Shown piece by piece: positions 55,106 through 64,000 of a stretch of DNA of 64,000 nucleotides; the stretch's first letter is position 1; every line of letters starts with the position of its first letter. The position numbers were made by a program, and so were the translations under genes. Where the stretch lies: the NCBI RefSeq assembly GCF_001637325.1, contig NZ_LRXL01000052.1, positions 1 to 64,000 on the forward strand, written 5' to 3'. Under the pieces are notes generated by a model. The model was not told the DNA's origin. It saw only the letters and a list, made by a program, of their open reading frames with translations, and ran no database searches. This DNA is from Cochleicola gelatinilyticus (GTDB lineage Bacteria > Bacteroidota > Bacteroidia > Flavobacteriales > Flavobacteriaceae).

Positions 55106-55137
55106 TATGAAAGGTTGAATTTGTTATTAACTTCGAA

Positions 55138-55599
55138 TTAACCAATAGAAATAGTATCGGGTAATTCGTTTTGATCTCCTTTTTGATACGGAAAATGTTT
55201 CTTTAATTGAAGTCCGGCTTTTAAAATTCCATCGACCAATCCTTGTTTGGTATTTCCAGATTTAAAATGAGTAATAATGGTGTCTTTAGTACTTTCCCAG
55301 AAATCGGGAGCGACCACATCGTTAATACCACTATCGCCTAGAATCACTAGTGTGCGGTCTTCTACGGCAACATAGATAAGAACTCCATTACTTTGCTTGG
55401 TGTTGTCCATATGAAGAAAATCGAATACCATAGCGGCACGATCGAACGCATCCATTGCATCTCCTGTTTCAGGGTTTATGCAAGTGGATTCGAGATGTAC
55501 CCGAATTTCACCGCTGGTATTTTTTTCAGCAACGCGGATGGCTTCAATAATCTGTGATTCATCTTCAGCTGTTAAAAAATCTTCTACTTTAGATGCCAT
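55138..55599 (-). CDS. TPM domain protein, soluble
   Basis: A 153-residue protein that is almost only a TPM domain (EDFLTAEDESQIIEAIRVAEKNTSGEIRVHLESTC, then SNGVLIYVAVEDRTLVILGDSGIN). No signal or membrane helix. Starts 2 bases after lemA, so it is translationally linked. Probably acts with LemA at the inner membrane, as the pair is conserved in many bacteria. Confidence 0.9.
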   Translation of the reverse strand: MASKVEDFLTAEDESQIIEAIRVAEKNTSGEIRVHLESTCINPETGDAMDAFDRAAMVFDFLHMDNTKQSNGVLIYVAVEDRTLVILGDSGINDVVAPDFWESTKDTIITHFKSGNTKQGLVDGILKAGLQLKKHFPYQKGDQNELPDTISIG

Positions 55600-55601
55600 A
55601 C

Positions 55602-56210
55602 TTATGAGTCTTTTCCGAAGTCGAATTCAACATCAGGTGCATTTTCACTTCCTGCATCTGCTTCAAAATAGGTTTTCTTTTCGAAGCCTAACATTCCTGC
55701 AATCATATTGGTAGGAAACAATCTAATTTCAGTATTAAATTGTTTTGCTGTTTCATTAAAACGGTTTCTTTCTACGTTAATACGATTCTCTGTGCGTTCT
55801 AATTCGTTGATTAATTCTTTGAAATTCTCGTTCGCTTTGAGGTCTGGATACCGTTCGAAAACAGCGAGCAACCTGGAAAGGGCTGAGGTAAGACCCGATT
55901 GTGCTTGCTGAAATTGTGCTAATTGTTGCGGAGTTATATTAGAAGGATCTATATTAATTGAAGTTGCTTTGCTTCGTGCCTCGGTAACTTTTAGTAAAGT
56001 TTCTTGCTCAAACTCGGCATATCCCTTTGCGGTATTAACAATGTTAGGAATAAGATCGGCACGACGTTGGTAGGCGCTCTCTACATTACCCCATTGTCCA
56101 GCGACATTTTCTTCTAGAGGAACCAATTTGTTATTTACAGAAGCAAACCAGGCGCCAATAATTACGACAAGACCGACAATGATAATTAGAGGAATGAGTA
56201 TTTTTTTCAT
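55602..56210 (-). CDS. LemA family protein
   Basis: A 202-residue protein with an N-terminal membrane helix (ILIPLIIIVGLVVIIGAWFA). The LemA domain has VAGQWGNVESAYQRRADLIPNIVNTAKGYAEFEQETL and RYPDLKANENFKELINELERTENRI. Its function is unclear, possibly envelope stress or biogenesis. Follows the MerR gene by 10 bases. Confidence 0.93.
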   Translation of the reverse strand: MKKILIPLIIIVGLVVIIGAWFASVNNKLVPLEENVAGQWGNVESAYQRRADLIPNIVNTAKGYAEFEQETLLKVTEARSKATSINIDPSNITPQQLAQFQQAQSGLTSALSRLLAVFERYPDLKANENFKELINELERTENRINVERNRFNETAKQFNTEIRLFPTNMIAGMLGFEKKTYFEADAGSENAPDVEFDFGKDS

Positions 56211-56220
56211 GATGGAAAGG

Positions 56221-56550
56221 TTATAGGTGTTCTTTAATTTTAAGTAATTCAGACTTTATTGTTTCTAATTTACGAATAATCTCGAATCGGCCGAGGGTAT
56301 TCTGTTTGTTTTCTTTTAAATGAATTTTAGCACCCTCTAGGGTAAAACCGCGTTCTTTTACAAGGTAATAGATGAGTTCGAGGTTTTTTATGTCTTCGGG
56401 CGTAAACTTTCGGTTGCCTTTAGCATTTTTCTTTGGCTTCAGTACATCGAATTCTTTTTCCCAGAAACGAATCAATGAGGTATTAACGTCGAAAGCTTTC
56501 GCCACTTCGCCAATTCCATAATATCGTTTTTCAGGAAGATCAATGTGCAT
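56221..56550 (-). CDS. MerR family transcriptional regulator
   Basis: A 109-residue protein with the MerR winged helix (RYYGIGEVAKAFDVNTSLIRFWEKEFDVLKPKKN) and a short coiled coil after it. No effector domain. It heads the lemA-TPM run and may regulate it or the M23 gene 92 bases upstream. Confidence 0.92.
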   Translation of the reverse strand: MHIDLPEKRYYGIGEVAKAFDVNTSLIRFWEKEFDVLKPKKNAKGNRKFTPEDIKNLELIYYLVKERGFTLEGAKIHLKENKQNTLGRFEIIRKLETIKSELLKIKEHL

Positions 56551-56642
56551 TTCCTTTCATTTATTAATGTGAACAAAGATAACAGACAATCCGGATAAAA
56601 TTCAGCTTTCAGAATTGAAAAAAGAAAATAGCTGTTAGGTGT

Positions 56643-57620
56643 TTAATCCAACGACTGATTTTCCTGTTGAGCACTTTTTAACATGTCTGCAAATTCTTCT
56701 GGAGAAAGGTTTCCGTAGTAAAAATTAATCGGATTAATACGTTCGTTATCTTTAAAGATTTCATAGTGCAGGTGAGGTGCTTCAGACCGACCAGTGCTTC
56801 CAACAAAGCCAATAAGGTCTCCTCTTTTTACCTTTTGTCCTTGGCGAACGTTGTATTTGTACAAGTGCGCGTATAGACTTTGATACCCAAACCCATGATC
56901 GATCCGAATGTGGTTTCCGTAGCCTGAAGAATTATTATCGGCACGGGTAACTCTCCCATCGCCAGAAGCATATACAGGTGTTCCGCGAGGTGCCGTAAAA
57001 TCCATTCCGAAGTGCATCTTTCTTGCTTTTGTAAAAGGATCGGTTCTAAATCCGTAACCAGATGCCATTCGTGTTAGATCTTCATTTTTAACAGGTTGTA
57101 TGGCTGGAATTGCTTCTAATAATTTTTCTTTTTCTTCGGCTAATTTAGCGACTTCATCGAGAGAACGTGATTGTACAACAATTTGCTTGGTAAGAATATC
57201 GAGTCGCTTACTTGAAGAGATAATTAGCCTTGAATTATCAAATCCTTCGAGGTCTTTATACCGGTTAATCCCTCCAAAACCTGCTTTTCGTTGCGTTTCT
57301 GGAATTGGATTCGCTTCAAAATAAACGCGATATAAATTGTTATCACGATCGGCTACTTCTGCAAGCACTTCTTCTGCTTGCTCCATTTTTTTATTTAATA
57401 GATCGAATTGAAACTCCATGTTCGCTAATTCACGCTCCAAACTTTTCTCTTTAGGAGTTTCTACATAGGGTAAATTGATAAAGATTACGAAAAATAAAAA
57501 TCCGCTCAATACAATACCCAGAAAAGAAAGCAACGCAATACTAAGCTTGCGGCCTTTTTTCTTTTCAATTTTTCGATAGGAAAGGGTTTCGCTATCGTAA
57601 TAATATTTAACCTTAGACAT
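56643..57620 (-). CDS. M23 family peptidase, membrane-anchored
   Basis: A 325-residue protein. Membrane helix about 28-50, coiled coil about 60-100 and an M23 domain from about 200 to 300 with intact zinc ligands (MHFGMDFTAPRG, LYAHLYKY and APHLHYEIF). It should cleave peptidoglycan cross-links during cell growth or division. Divergent from alaS, with its own TAnnTTTG box. Confidence 0.94.
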   Translation of the reverse strand: MSKVKYYYDSETLSYRKIEKKKGRKLSIALLSFLGIVLSGFLFFVIFINLPYVETPKEKSLERELANMEFQFDLLNKKMEQAEEVLAEVADRDNNLYRVYFEANPIPETQRKAGFGGINRYKDLEGFDNSRLIISSSKRLDILTKQIVVQSRSLDEVAKLAEEKEKLLEAIPAIQPVKNEDLTRMASGYGFRTDPFTKARKMHFGMDFTAPRGTPVYASGDGRVTRADNNSSGYGNHIRIDHGFGYQSLYAHLYKYNVRQGQKVKRGDLIGFVGSTGRSEAPHLHYEIFKDNERINPINFYYGNLSPEEFADMLKSAQQENQSLD

Positions 57621-57633
57621 ACGTTAAAAAATC

Positions 57634-57641
57634 TTATTTTT
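57634..57641 (+). promoter_or_regulatory. -7 box of alaS
   Basis: TATTTTTG matches TAnnTTTG, giving a leader of about 95 bases before the ATG at 57741. Confidence 0.4.
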
Positions 57642-57679
57642 GCTCGTTGATGGGTCGTGTTATGCTAAGAAACGAAACA

Positions 57680-57687
57680 CAAATATA
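57680..57687 (-). promoter_or_regulatory. -7 box of the M23 gene
   Basis: On the minus strand TATATTTG matches TAnnTTTG, 60 bases before the ATG at 57620. It crosses the alaS leader, so the two divergent promoters face each other and overlap. Confidence 0.4.
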
Positions 57688-57740
57688 GAAATTGTTTGCG
57701 TAGTACACTAACCCTAACTAAGGAGTCTAAAATTTTATCT

Positions 57741-60353
57741 ATGAAGTCCAGCGAAATCCGCTCACAGTTTTTACAATTTTTTGAATCGAAAAAACATGCC
57801 GTTGTACCCTCAGCACCAATGGTAGTAAAGAATGATCCTACGCTCATGTTTACCAATGCGGGGATGAATCAATTTAAAGAATATTTCCTAGGAAACACCG
57901 ATCCAAAAAATACCCGTGTTACCGATACCCAAAAGTGTCTTCGTGTAAGTGGAAAACATAATGACTTGGAAGAAGTGGGAATGGACACCTACCATCATAC
58001 TATGTTTGAAATGTTGGGCAACTGGAGTTTTGGCGATTATTTTAAAAAAGAAGCTATCGAGTGGGCATGGGAATTGCTTACCGAAGTTTTAAAAATTGAT
58101 AAAGACATTCTCTACGTATCTATTTTTGAAGGTGATTCTTCGGAAGGTTTAGAACGCGATACAGAAGCGTTCGAACTATGGAAAAAGTTGGTTCCAGAAG
58201 ACCGTATTATCAATGGAAATAAGAGTGATAATTTTTGGGAAATGGGCGAGCAAGGACCCTGCGGACCGTGCAGCGAAATACATGTAGACATTCGTTCTGC
58301 TGAAGAGAAAGCGAAAATTTCTGGTGCCGAGTTAGTAAATAAAGACCACCCTCAAGTTGTAGAGATCTGGAATTTGGTCTTTATGCAATTTAATAGAAAG
58401 GCTAACGGAAGCCTCGAAAAATTACCTGCTCAACACGTAGATACCGGAATGGGTTTCGAACGGCTGTGTATGGTGCTTCAAAACAAAAAAAGTAACTACG
58501 ACACCGACGTTTTCACACCTCTTATTCGTGAGATAGAGGCTATTACAGATGTAACGTATGGGAAAGACGAAAAAATAGACATTGCAGTTCGCGTGATTGC
58601 AGATCATATAAGAGCCGTTGCATTTTCTATTGCCGATGGGCAACTCCCTAGTAATACAGGAGCTGGATATGTAATTCGACGTATTTTGCGAAGAGCAATT
58701 CGCTACGGATTCACATTTCTAAATACCAAAGAGCCCTTTATCTATAAATTAATAGATACTCTTACCAAGCAGATGGGCAAAGCGTTCCCCGAGTTAGTGC
58801 AAGAAAACAATTTAATCACAAATGTGGTACGGGAAGAAGAAGCTTCTTTTTTACGTACGTTAGATCAAGGTTTGATATTATTAGACAATGTAATAGCAGA
58901 ATCAGATTCTAAGGAAATAGCAGGAACTAAAGTTTTTGAATTATACGATACCTTTGGGTTTCCCGACGATTTAACTGCTCTTATTTTGCGTGAGCGTGGC
59001 TATACCATGGATGAAGCCGGGTTTAAAAAAGAACTTCAAAAACAAAAAGACCGTTCCCGAGCGGCTACAAAGGTAGCTACGAGCGATTGGGTAGAATTAA
59101 AAGAAGATGATGAAGAAGAATTTGTAGGCTACGATACATTACAAACAAACATTCGTATTACGCGGTATCGAAAAGTGGAAAGTAAGAAAGATGGAGAACT
59201 ATATCAATTGGTGTTTAATCTAACGCCTTTTTATCCTGAAGGAGGAGGGCAAGTTGGTGATAAAGGATACTTAGAAGCTTCAAATGGAGAAGTAATTTAT
59301 ATTATAGACACCAAGAAAGAAAACAACCTAATTATTCATTTCACTAAAACCCTACCACGACATGTAGAAGGAGAGTTTAAAGCGGTAGTGGATGAAAAAC
59401 AACGAGCGAGAACAGCATCTAATCATACTGCAACACATTTATTACATCAAGCACTCCGAAAGATTCTGGGAACCCACGTGGCTCAAAAAGGTTCGATGGT
59501 ACACAGTGGATATTTGAGATTCGATTTTTCACATTTTAGTAAAGTGACCGATGAGCAACTTAGGGAAGTTGAAGATTTTGTGAATGCGAGAATTAAAGAA
59601 GGAATCGCCTTAGAAGAGCGCCGCGGAATACCGTATCAGCAGGCATTAGATGAAGGAGCTATCGCATTATTTGGCGAGAAATATGGAGATAGCGTGCGTG
59701 CCGTTAAGTTTGGTAAATCGATGGAATTATGTGGTGGTACGCATGTAGAAAATACCGCTGATATTTGGCATTTTATTATTACTTCGGAAGGGGCAGTCGC
59801 AAGTGGAATTCGCCGAATTGAAGCCATTACTGGAGATGCAGCGAAGAAATATTATATCGAACGAAGTAACTCATATGCGGAAGTTCAAAAAGCGTTAAAT
59901 AACGTACAAGACCCCGTGAAAGCTGTGGTAAATCTTCAAGACGAAAACAATGCGTTGCAAAAACAAATTCAGCAATTACTGAAGGATAAAGCACAAAATA
60001 TGAAAGGCGACCTTCGAAATGAGGTCACTCAAATTCATGGCGTGAATTTTCTAGCCAAACACGTCGAATTAGACGCAGGAGGTATGAAAGACCTTGCTTT
60101 CGAATTGGGAGGAGAGATCGACAACTTGTTTTTATTGTTTGGGTCTAATCAAGACGGAAAAGCATTGTTGACCTGTTATATTTCTAAAGATTTGGCAAAT
60201 GAAAAAAAATTAAATGCTGGACAAATTGTTCGAGAACTCGGAAAGCACATTCAAGGAGGCGGCGGAGGACAACCCTTTTTCGCAACTGCTGGAGGAAAAA
60301 ATCCTGAGGGTATTGAGAAAGCATTACAGGCAGCAAAAGAATATGTTCTCTAA
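57741..60353 (+). CDS. alaS: Alanine-tRNA ligase
   Basis: 870 residues from the ATG at 57741 ([19 protein letters not shown]). Class II catalytic core with [10 protein letters not shown]-like [13 protein letters not shown], the editing domain [11 protein letters not shown] and CGGTHVENT that remove mischarged Ser, and the C-terminal C-Ala domain ([14 protein letters not shown]). It charges tRNA-Ala and is complete. Confidence 0.97.
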   Translation: MKSSEIRSQFLQFFESKKHAVVPSAPMVVKNDPTLMFTNAGMNQFKEYFLGNTDPKNTRVTDTQKCLRVSGKHNDLEEVGMDTYHHTMFEMLGNWSFGDYFKKEAIEWAWELLTEVLKIDKDILYVSIFEGDSSEGLERDTEAFELWKKLVPEDRIINGNKSDNFWEMGEQGPCGPCSEIHVDIRSAEEKAKISGAELVNKDHPQVVEIWNLVFMQFNRKANGSLEKLPAQHVDTGMGFERLCMVLQNKKSNYDTDVFTPLIREIEAITDVTYGKDEKIDIAVRVIADHIRAVAFSIADGQLPSNTGAGYVIRRILRRAIRYGFTFLNTKEPFIYKLIDTLTKQMGKAFPELVQENNLITNVVREEEASFLRTLDQGLILLDNVIAESDSKEIAGTKVFELYDTFGFPDDLTALILRERGYTMDEAGFKKELQKQKDRSRAATKVATSDWVELKEDDEEEFVGYDTLQTNIRITRYRKVESKKDGELYQLVFNLTPFYPEGGGQVGDKGYLEASNGEVIYIIDTKKENNLIIHFTKTLPRHVEGEFKAVVDEKQRARTASNHTATHLLHQALRKILGTHVAQKGSMVHSGYLRFDFSHFSKVTDEQLREVEDFVNARIKEGIALEERRGIPYQQALDEGAIALFGEKYGDSVRAVKFGKSMELCGGTHVENTADIWHFIITSEGAVASGIRRIEAITGDAAKKYYIERSNSYAEVQKALNNVQDPVKAVVNLQDENNALQKQIQQLLKDKAQNMKGDLRNEVTQIHGVNFLAKHVELDAGGMKDLAFELGGEIDNLFLLFGSNQDGKALLTCYISKDLANEKKLNAGQIVRELGKHIQGGGGGQPFFATAGGKNPEGIEKALQAAKEYVL

Positions 60354-60513
60354 CACCAAGTTTTAGGCAAATTAAAAAGATGCTGTCACATGAACTTGTC
60401 GAAGTGTAAGTTGCTGGTCTTCGACAGACTAGACTAATGGTGAAATTATCCCTTGGTTTTATCTGTAAAGTAATAATGTTGCTTGGTTTTAAAACAATTC
60501 AAATAATTTAAAA
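60354..60513. other. Gap with inverted repeat TGTCGAAG/CTTCGACA
   Basis: The 160-base gap has an 8-bp stem (60397-60404 with 60419-60426) with a 14-base loop and no T tract. It resembles the 'CTTCGACA' type of short intergenic repeat seen in some Flavobacteria rather than a terminator. No gene seen. Confidence 0.4.
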
Positions 60514-61479
60514 GTGAAACTACAAACAGAAATACCCATTCATCCCGAAAGAAATCCCATCGATTATGCTTCGAAAGTGGTTCTTTTGGGGTCTTGTTTT
60601 TCTGAAAATGTAGGAGCAAAATTTTTATATTATCAATTTCAGCACTTTGTTAATCCGTTTGGAATTCTATTTCATCCCTTCGCTATAGAGCAATTAATAA
60701 CACGCGCTATAAACGAAACGGTTTTTACTGAAAAAGATCTTGTTTTTCATAATGAGCAATGGCATTGCTTCGAGGTACATTCTTCATTAAGTGCTTCAAA
60801 TAAGGAAGAATTACTTCGGAAACTAAACAACATATTAAAACAATTTCAGAAAGAAATAGAAACGGCCACACATTTTATTTTCACCTACGGAACTGCTTGG
60901 GTGTATCGCTTTATTGAAACCGACAGGTATGTAGCGAACTGTCATAAAATTCCGCAGAAACAATTTTTAAAAGAATTGGCTTCGGTAGAAGAGATCGCCG
61001 CGTCCATAGACAATACTATTACACTCATAAAAAGTAGCAATCCGAATGTGGTGTGTATTCATACCGTTTCTCCCGTTCGACATGTTAAGGATGGAATGGT
61101 TGAAAACACCAGAAGCAAGGCGCATCTTATTGCAGGAATACACGAGGTTATTTCGCCACGGGATCGGGTTCATTATTTCCCTTCGTATGAGGTGATGATG
61201 GATGAATTGCGTGATTACCGGTTTTATACTGAAGATTTAGTTCACCCCAACAACACAGCCATACAGATTGTTTGGGAGAAATTTGCGGAAGCCTGGGTGT
61301 CTTCGGAAGCGAAACACTTTCAGAAAGACATTGAAACCATTCAAAATGGGTTGTCGCATCGTCCCTTTCATCCTGAGAGTAAGGCACATCAAGAGTTTCA
61401 GAAAAACCTTCAGAAGAAAATAGAAACCCTTCAGAAACAATTGCCTTACACGAATTTTGAAGGTACCTCTTTTTCTTAA
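60514..61479 (+). CDS. GSCFA domain protein
   Basis: 321 residues, starting at a GTG. The motif that names the family is VVLLGSCFSENVGAKF (residues 27-42), then NPFGILFHPFAIEQLI and FTYGTAWVYR. The C-terminal DLVHPN carries the Asp-x-x-His pair of an SGNH-like hydrolase fold. Its substrate is unknown. A deacylase or esterase on a cell-surface polymer is a possibility. Confidence 0.9.
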   Translation: MKLQTEIPIHPERNPIDYASKVVLLGSCFSENVGAKFLYYQFQHFVNPFGILFHPFAIEQLITRAINETVFTEKDLVFHNEQWHCFEVHSSLSASNKEELLRKLNNILKQFQKEIETATHFIFTYGTAWVYRFIETDRYVANCHKIPQKQFLKELASVEEIAASIDNTITLIKSSNPNVVCIHTVSPVRHVKDGMVENTRSKAHLIAGIHEVISPRDRVHYFPSYEVMMDELRDYRFYTEDLVHPNNTAIQIVWEKFAEAWVSSEAKHFQKDIETIQNGLSHRPFHPESKAHQEFQKNLQKKIETLQKQLPYTNFEGTSFS

Positions 61480-61522
61480 AAGCGATATAAACCTCGCAAC
61501 GTTTACCCTGTCTTTTTCTAGA

Positions 61523-61540
61523 ATACGTCAGTTGTCGTAT
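61523..61540. promoter_or_regulatory. 18-bp palindromic operator, copy 1
   Basis: ATACGTCAGTTGTCGTAT is palindromic at 14 of 18 positions. Its last base begins the TTG at 61540-61542, which sits at -33 distance (21 bases) from a CATATTTG at 61564-61571, a one-mismatch -7 box. A matching copy precedes the next gene. A repressor site is likely. Confidence 0.7.
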
Positions 61541-61601
61541 TGATTTTTATTGCCTTAATGCATCATATTTGTAGGAACAAAACAGTTAAAACCAAACAAT
61601 T

Positions 61602-62123
61602 ATGAAACATTTAAAAACAATAGGCCTTGTGCTTTTTATATCGCTGGCGTTCGCATCTTGCAAAAGTGATGATGATGGAGGAGACGACGGGAATGCTGGC
61701 AATGGTACTTTAGAAGCACAGGTTGACGGACAGAACTACACATCGATCCCTGAGGCTTCTCGTGCAGAACTTAATACCTCTAGCAGCGTACAAACATTAG
61801 CTGTTACGGGAGGAACCTTAGATTCAGAAAACATTCAGATGATTATTATTGGGTTCGAAGGTGAAGGTACCTACCAGTTAAATTTAACCAATATTGGAAC
61901 GTACAGCTATTTACCCGATCCGGGAAATCCAGATCCTAATTCGGTGGTGGTTTATACCACTGTGGGAGAAGGGCAAGCCAGCAATGGAGAGGTGAGTATT
62001 TCTAGTTTCGATGGAAATAGGGTACTGGGAACCTTTAGTTTTACAGGGTACAATTTGGACGATACCAGTGATACGGTTGCAGTTACTAACGGTTCTTTCA
62101 ATATGCAGGTAGTGGAACAATAA
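61602..62123 (+). CDS. DUF6252-like lipoprotein
   Basis: A 173-residue protein with a lipoprotein signal (FASC, Cys about 20), an acidic spacer KSDDDGGDDGN and a beta-rich domain (EAQVDGQNYTSIPEAS..., GSFNMQVV at the end) that resembles DUF6252 of Bacteroidota. Role unknown. Controlled by the palindrome at 61523 and ended by the terminator at 62165. Confidence 0.8.
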   Translation: MKHLKTIGLVLFISLAFASCKSDDDGGDDGNAGNGTLEAQVDGQNYTSIPEASRAELNTSSSVQTLAVTGGTLDSENIQMIIIGFEGEGTYQLNLTNIGTYSYLPDPGNPDPNSVVVYTTVGEGQASNGEVSISSFDGNRVLGTFSFTGYNLDDTSDTVAVTNGSFNMQVVEQ

Positions 62124-62164
62124 ACTCAATACAAGCAACCAAATAGATCAATACTAACTAACCG

Positions 62165-62202
62165 AAACCGGAACCTTCTTATACATGGTGCCGGTTTTTT
62201 TT
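62165..62202 (+). terminator. Terminator of the lipoprotein gene
   Basis: An 11-bp stem AAACCGGAACC/GGTGCCGGTTT (62165-62175 with 62187-62197, one mismatch) followed by eight T residues. Confidence 0.88.
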
Positions 62203-62219
62203 GAATCCTAAGGAGTTAA

Positions 62220-62237
62220 ATACGTCAACTGTCGTAT
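62220..62237. promoter_or_regulatory. 18-bp palindromic operator, copy 2
   Basis: ATACGTCAACTGTCGTAT is identical to copy 1 at 16 of 18 positions, differing only in the two central bases. It ends at the TTG at 62237-62239, 20 bases from CAACTTTG (62260-62267), so the position relative to the promoter is the same as in copy 1. Confidence 0.7.
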
Positions 62238-62293
62238 TGAATGTTGTTTCATTTTCCTACAACTTTGATATAACTAAATAAATCAACACACTT

Positions 62294-64000
62294 ATGAAAA
62301 CTAGCATCCTAAAATCTCTGCTACTCGTTGTTACCTGTATGGTAATGGATGGCACTACAGCACAAAAAGCCGAAACTCCCGACTTTCGTTACGATGTAGG
62401 AGCGAAAATTAATGAAATGACCTTGACGCAAGGCGGAACAATGGTTGTTGCAACCAACGACGGTTTGGTGGGAATTAAACCTGGATCCAATACGTTGTTA
62501 TTTAATTTTACAGAGTACGGCCGCGTGAAACCTGAAGAACTTACGTATGTTCCTAATGCTCCGTATGTAATTGTAGCGCAAGGTGGGTTTGCTAATCTTA
62601 CCGCAAAGAAATCGGTGATCGACTACATATCAGGGAAAACTCTTTTTAATACCGAAAGCAATGGCTGGAAAATTGCCTACACCTGTGATGTAATGATGCC
62701 TCAAAACAAACTTGTGGTAAGTGGTCAACGAACTTCTAAGGAAAAATATGCTACTCAGGTTGCTGTCTATGATCTAAATACAGGCAAGGAAGATTACCGG
62801 TTCAACCTGGGAGACCCAGATCGGGTAGGCATCGCAAAAGTATATGAGGTAACGGGACGGCCGTTGCTGCTAAAGGAGCATCTTATTGTACCTACAAACC
62901 AAGGTATGATCGCTAAAAAAGCACAAACTGGAGAGGTGTTGTGGGAGAATAAAATTAAAGGAGTAAGTTGGATGGTTGCCGATGCCTCTGAAAAAGAATT
63001 GTATGCATTCGAATCGGTTAATCAAGGAAAAAACACGCGAATACACAAAATTGGAACCAGTGGTAATGAATTATGGGAAGACGATCATAAAGTAAAAGGA
63101 ACCATTGCCAATTTCGAAATACTTCCTAATGGGATTGCTGTGGTTAGCAATACAGATGATGGAGGAAGCGGAAGTGTGTTTGCGGCAAAAAATGAATCTA
63201 ACATTGCTTTTTTAAGTGCGGCCAATGGAGAAGACTTATGGGACAAAGCTCCTAAAACAAAAGGATATGTACAGCATTTTTATGTTATGGATGACGGAAT
63301 TCTCTTTGGAATTTATCAAGGAGGAATTAATAAGATTTCATTTAGTGGAGAAACGCTATTTAAAAAACCACTAAAAACTGGAGAAAATATTCTTACTATG
63401 GCAAATACTCCGCAAGGACTTATTTACATTACTTCGGAAGATGCCAATATTGTGAATCTGTCGACTGGAGAGCAAGTATGGGAAAAACCACTAAAGTATA
63501 GAAGAGCGTCCGCTGTGAGTTCTGCTTTCGATAAAGCGAACAACCGCTATCTTATTAGTGCTGACGACGAGTTATTCACTGTAGATGCCACTTCTGGTGT
63601 TGTAAGTACACTAGCCGAATCTAAATTTGACGGAAAAGAAAACCCTGCTCATGTGGAGGTAAGAACAAATGGAATTCTTTTAACCAGCGACCAAAACCTT
63701 ATGATGCTTGATTGGTCCGGGAATAAAACATGGCACGAGTATTACCGTGCTCCGGGTAAAAGTGCCCTTGGTGCTATTATCGCTGGAGTATCGGCAGTAG
63801 CGACAGCAGCTACATCGGCAGCCGCCTTTAACGCTGCGAACCAGAATCGAAACAAATTGGGGAATTATACCGATCGGGGAGAACGTTATGCAGATCTCGG
63901 TGTAGGAATGGCAGCTGCAACAGGAGCCTCGATCTCTGAAATGCTAAGGCGATTTAAAGCGACTGCCGCTACCGAAAATTCACAATTTATTCTTACCAAG
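62294..64000 (+). CDS. PQQ-like beta-propeller protein, cut by window edge
   Basis: 569 codons open from the ATG at 62294 to the window end, with no stop. Signal peptide MKTSILKSLLLVVTCMVMDGTTAQ. The body shows repeated blades of PQQ-like propellers (SGKTLFNTESN, TGEVLWENKI, NGEDLWDKA, TGEQVWEKPL and TSGVVSTL). At about residues 490-512 is a hydrophobic small-residue segment (LGAIIAGVSAVATAATSAAA), perhaps a membrane helix. No PQQ enzyme motif seen, so it may be a scaffold. Preceded by the 18-bp palindrome. Confidence 0.82.
   Translation, partial: MKTSILKSLLLVVTCMVMDGTTAQKAETPDFRYDVGAKINEMTLTQGGTMVVATNDGLVGIKPGSNTLLFNFTEYGRVKPEELTYVPNAPYVIVAQGGFANLTAKKSVIDYISGKTLFNTESNGWKIAYTCDVMMPQNKLVVSGQRTSKEKYATQVAVYDLNTGKEDYRFNLGDPDRVGIAKVYEVTGRPLLLKEHLIVPTNQGMIAKKAQTGEVLWENKIKGVSWMVADASEKELYAFESVNQGKNTRIHKIGTSGNELWEDDHKVKGTIANFEILPNGIAVVSNTDDGGSGSVFAAKNESNIAFLSAANGEDLWDKAPKTKGYVQHFYVMDDGILFGIYQGGINKISFSGETLFKKPLKTGENILTMANTPQGLIYITSEDANIVNLSTGEQVWEKPLKYRRASAVSSAFDKANNRYLISADDELFTVDATSGVVSTLAESKFDGKENPAHVEVRTNGILLTSDQNLMMLDWSGNKTWHEYYRAPGKSALGAIIAGVSAVATAATSAAAFNAANQNRNKLGNYTDRGERYADLGVGMAAATGASISEMLRRFKATAATENSQFILTK

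Noticed and set aside
1-64000. tRNA or rRNA genes
   Set aside because: Intergenic regions were read for cloverleaf arms and rRNA motifs and none was recognised. This was by eye, so a tRNAscan run would be decisive.

Overview
The window looks like chromosome of a marine-type Flavobacteriaceae (phylum Bacteroidota). This rests on low GC, many lipoproteins and outer-membrane proteins with flavobacterial domain families (DUF5686, DUF6090, DUF6428, DUF4010), and promoters carrying the Bacteroidota -7 box TAnnTTTG. Genus and species cannot be named from the sequence. No rRNA, tRNA, CRISPR array, transposase, integrase or prophage was found. Both edges cut a gene: a curlin-repeat gene at base 1 and a PQQ-propeller-like gene at base 64000.

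Layout. 1-2.5 kb: two tandem curlin-repeat (functional amyloid-like) proteins, then a 600-base gene-free stretch with possible operator motifs. 3.1-7.1 kb: a radical SAM / TIGR03915 pair of putative DNA repair proteins diverging from a LexA-like S24 repressor, with evenly spaced GGAnnnATTCC boxes between them, and four small acidic 'SCRE' lipoproteins around it. 7.2-14.5 kb: DUF2461, Kdo transferase, DegT aminotransferase, GalE, a secreted amidohydrolase and a beta-barrel-like protein. 14.6-24 kb: mainly minus-strand metabolism: FabD, FMN-binding protein, fructosamine kinase, DHFR, an EgtB-EgtD (ergothioneine-type) operon with DUF3124 and DUF427, a TonB-like protein and ThyA. 24-29.7 kb: a NupC transporter with an extra N-terminal secreted domain, bifunctional nuclease, EtfA/EtfB and the PDH E1 beta subunit.

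29.8-45.8 kb: DUF5686 outer-membrane protein, an M23-like protein that appears to have lost its zinc ligands, soluble and membrane pyrophosphatases, MgtC-like, App1-like phosphatase, SpoU methyltransferase, Na+/H+ antiporter, a PAS histidine kinase with a lone receiver, Era and an MtfA-like peptidase. 46-50.4 kb: DUF6090 protein with a downstream repeat-like element, M1 aminopeptidase and Der. 50.5-53.1 kb: an arsenic operon (ArsR, DUF6428, LMW-PTP-like reductase, ACR3) with an ArsR-type box before each of its first two genes. 53.1-57.6 kb: TPM/LemA/MerR/M23 envelope cluster interrupted by fabV. 57.7-64 kb: AlaS, GSCFA protein, and a DUF6252-like lipoprotein plus the PQQ-propeller-like protein, both preceded by the same 18-bp palindrome, which suggests one shared repressor.

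Most genes are ordinary housekeeping. The most promising places for something undescribed are the S24/radical-SAM damage-response-like locus with its operator array and associated lipoproteins, the shared palindrome at 61.5 and 62.2 kb, and the curlin upstream region.
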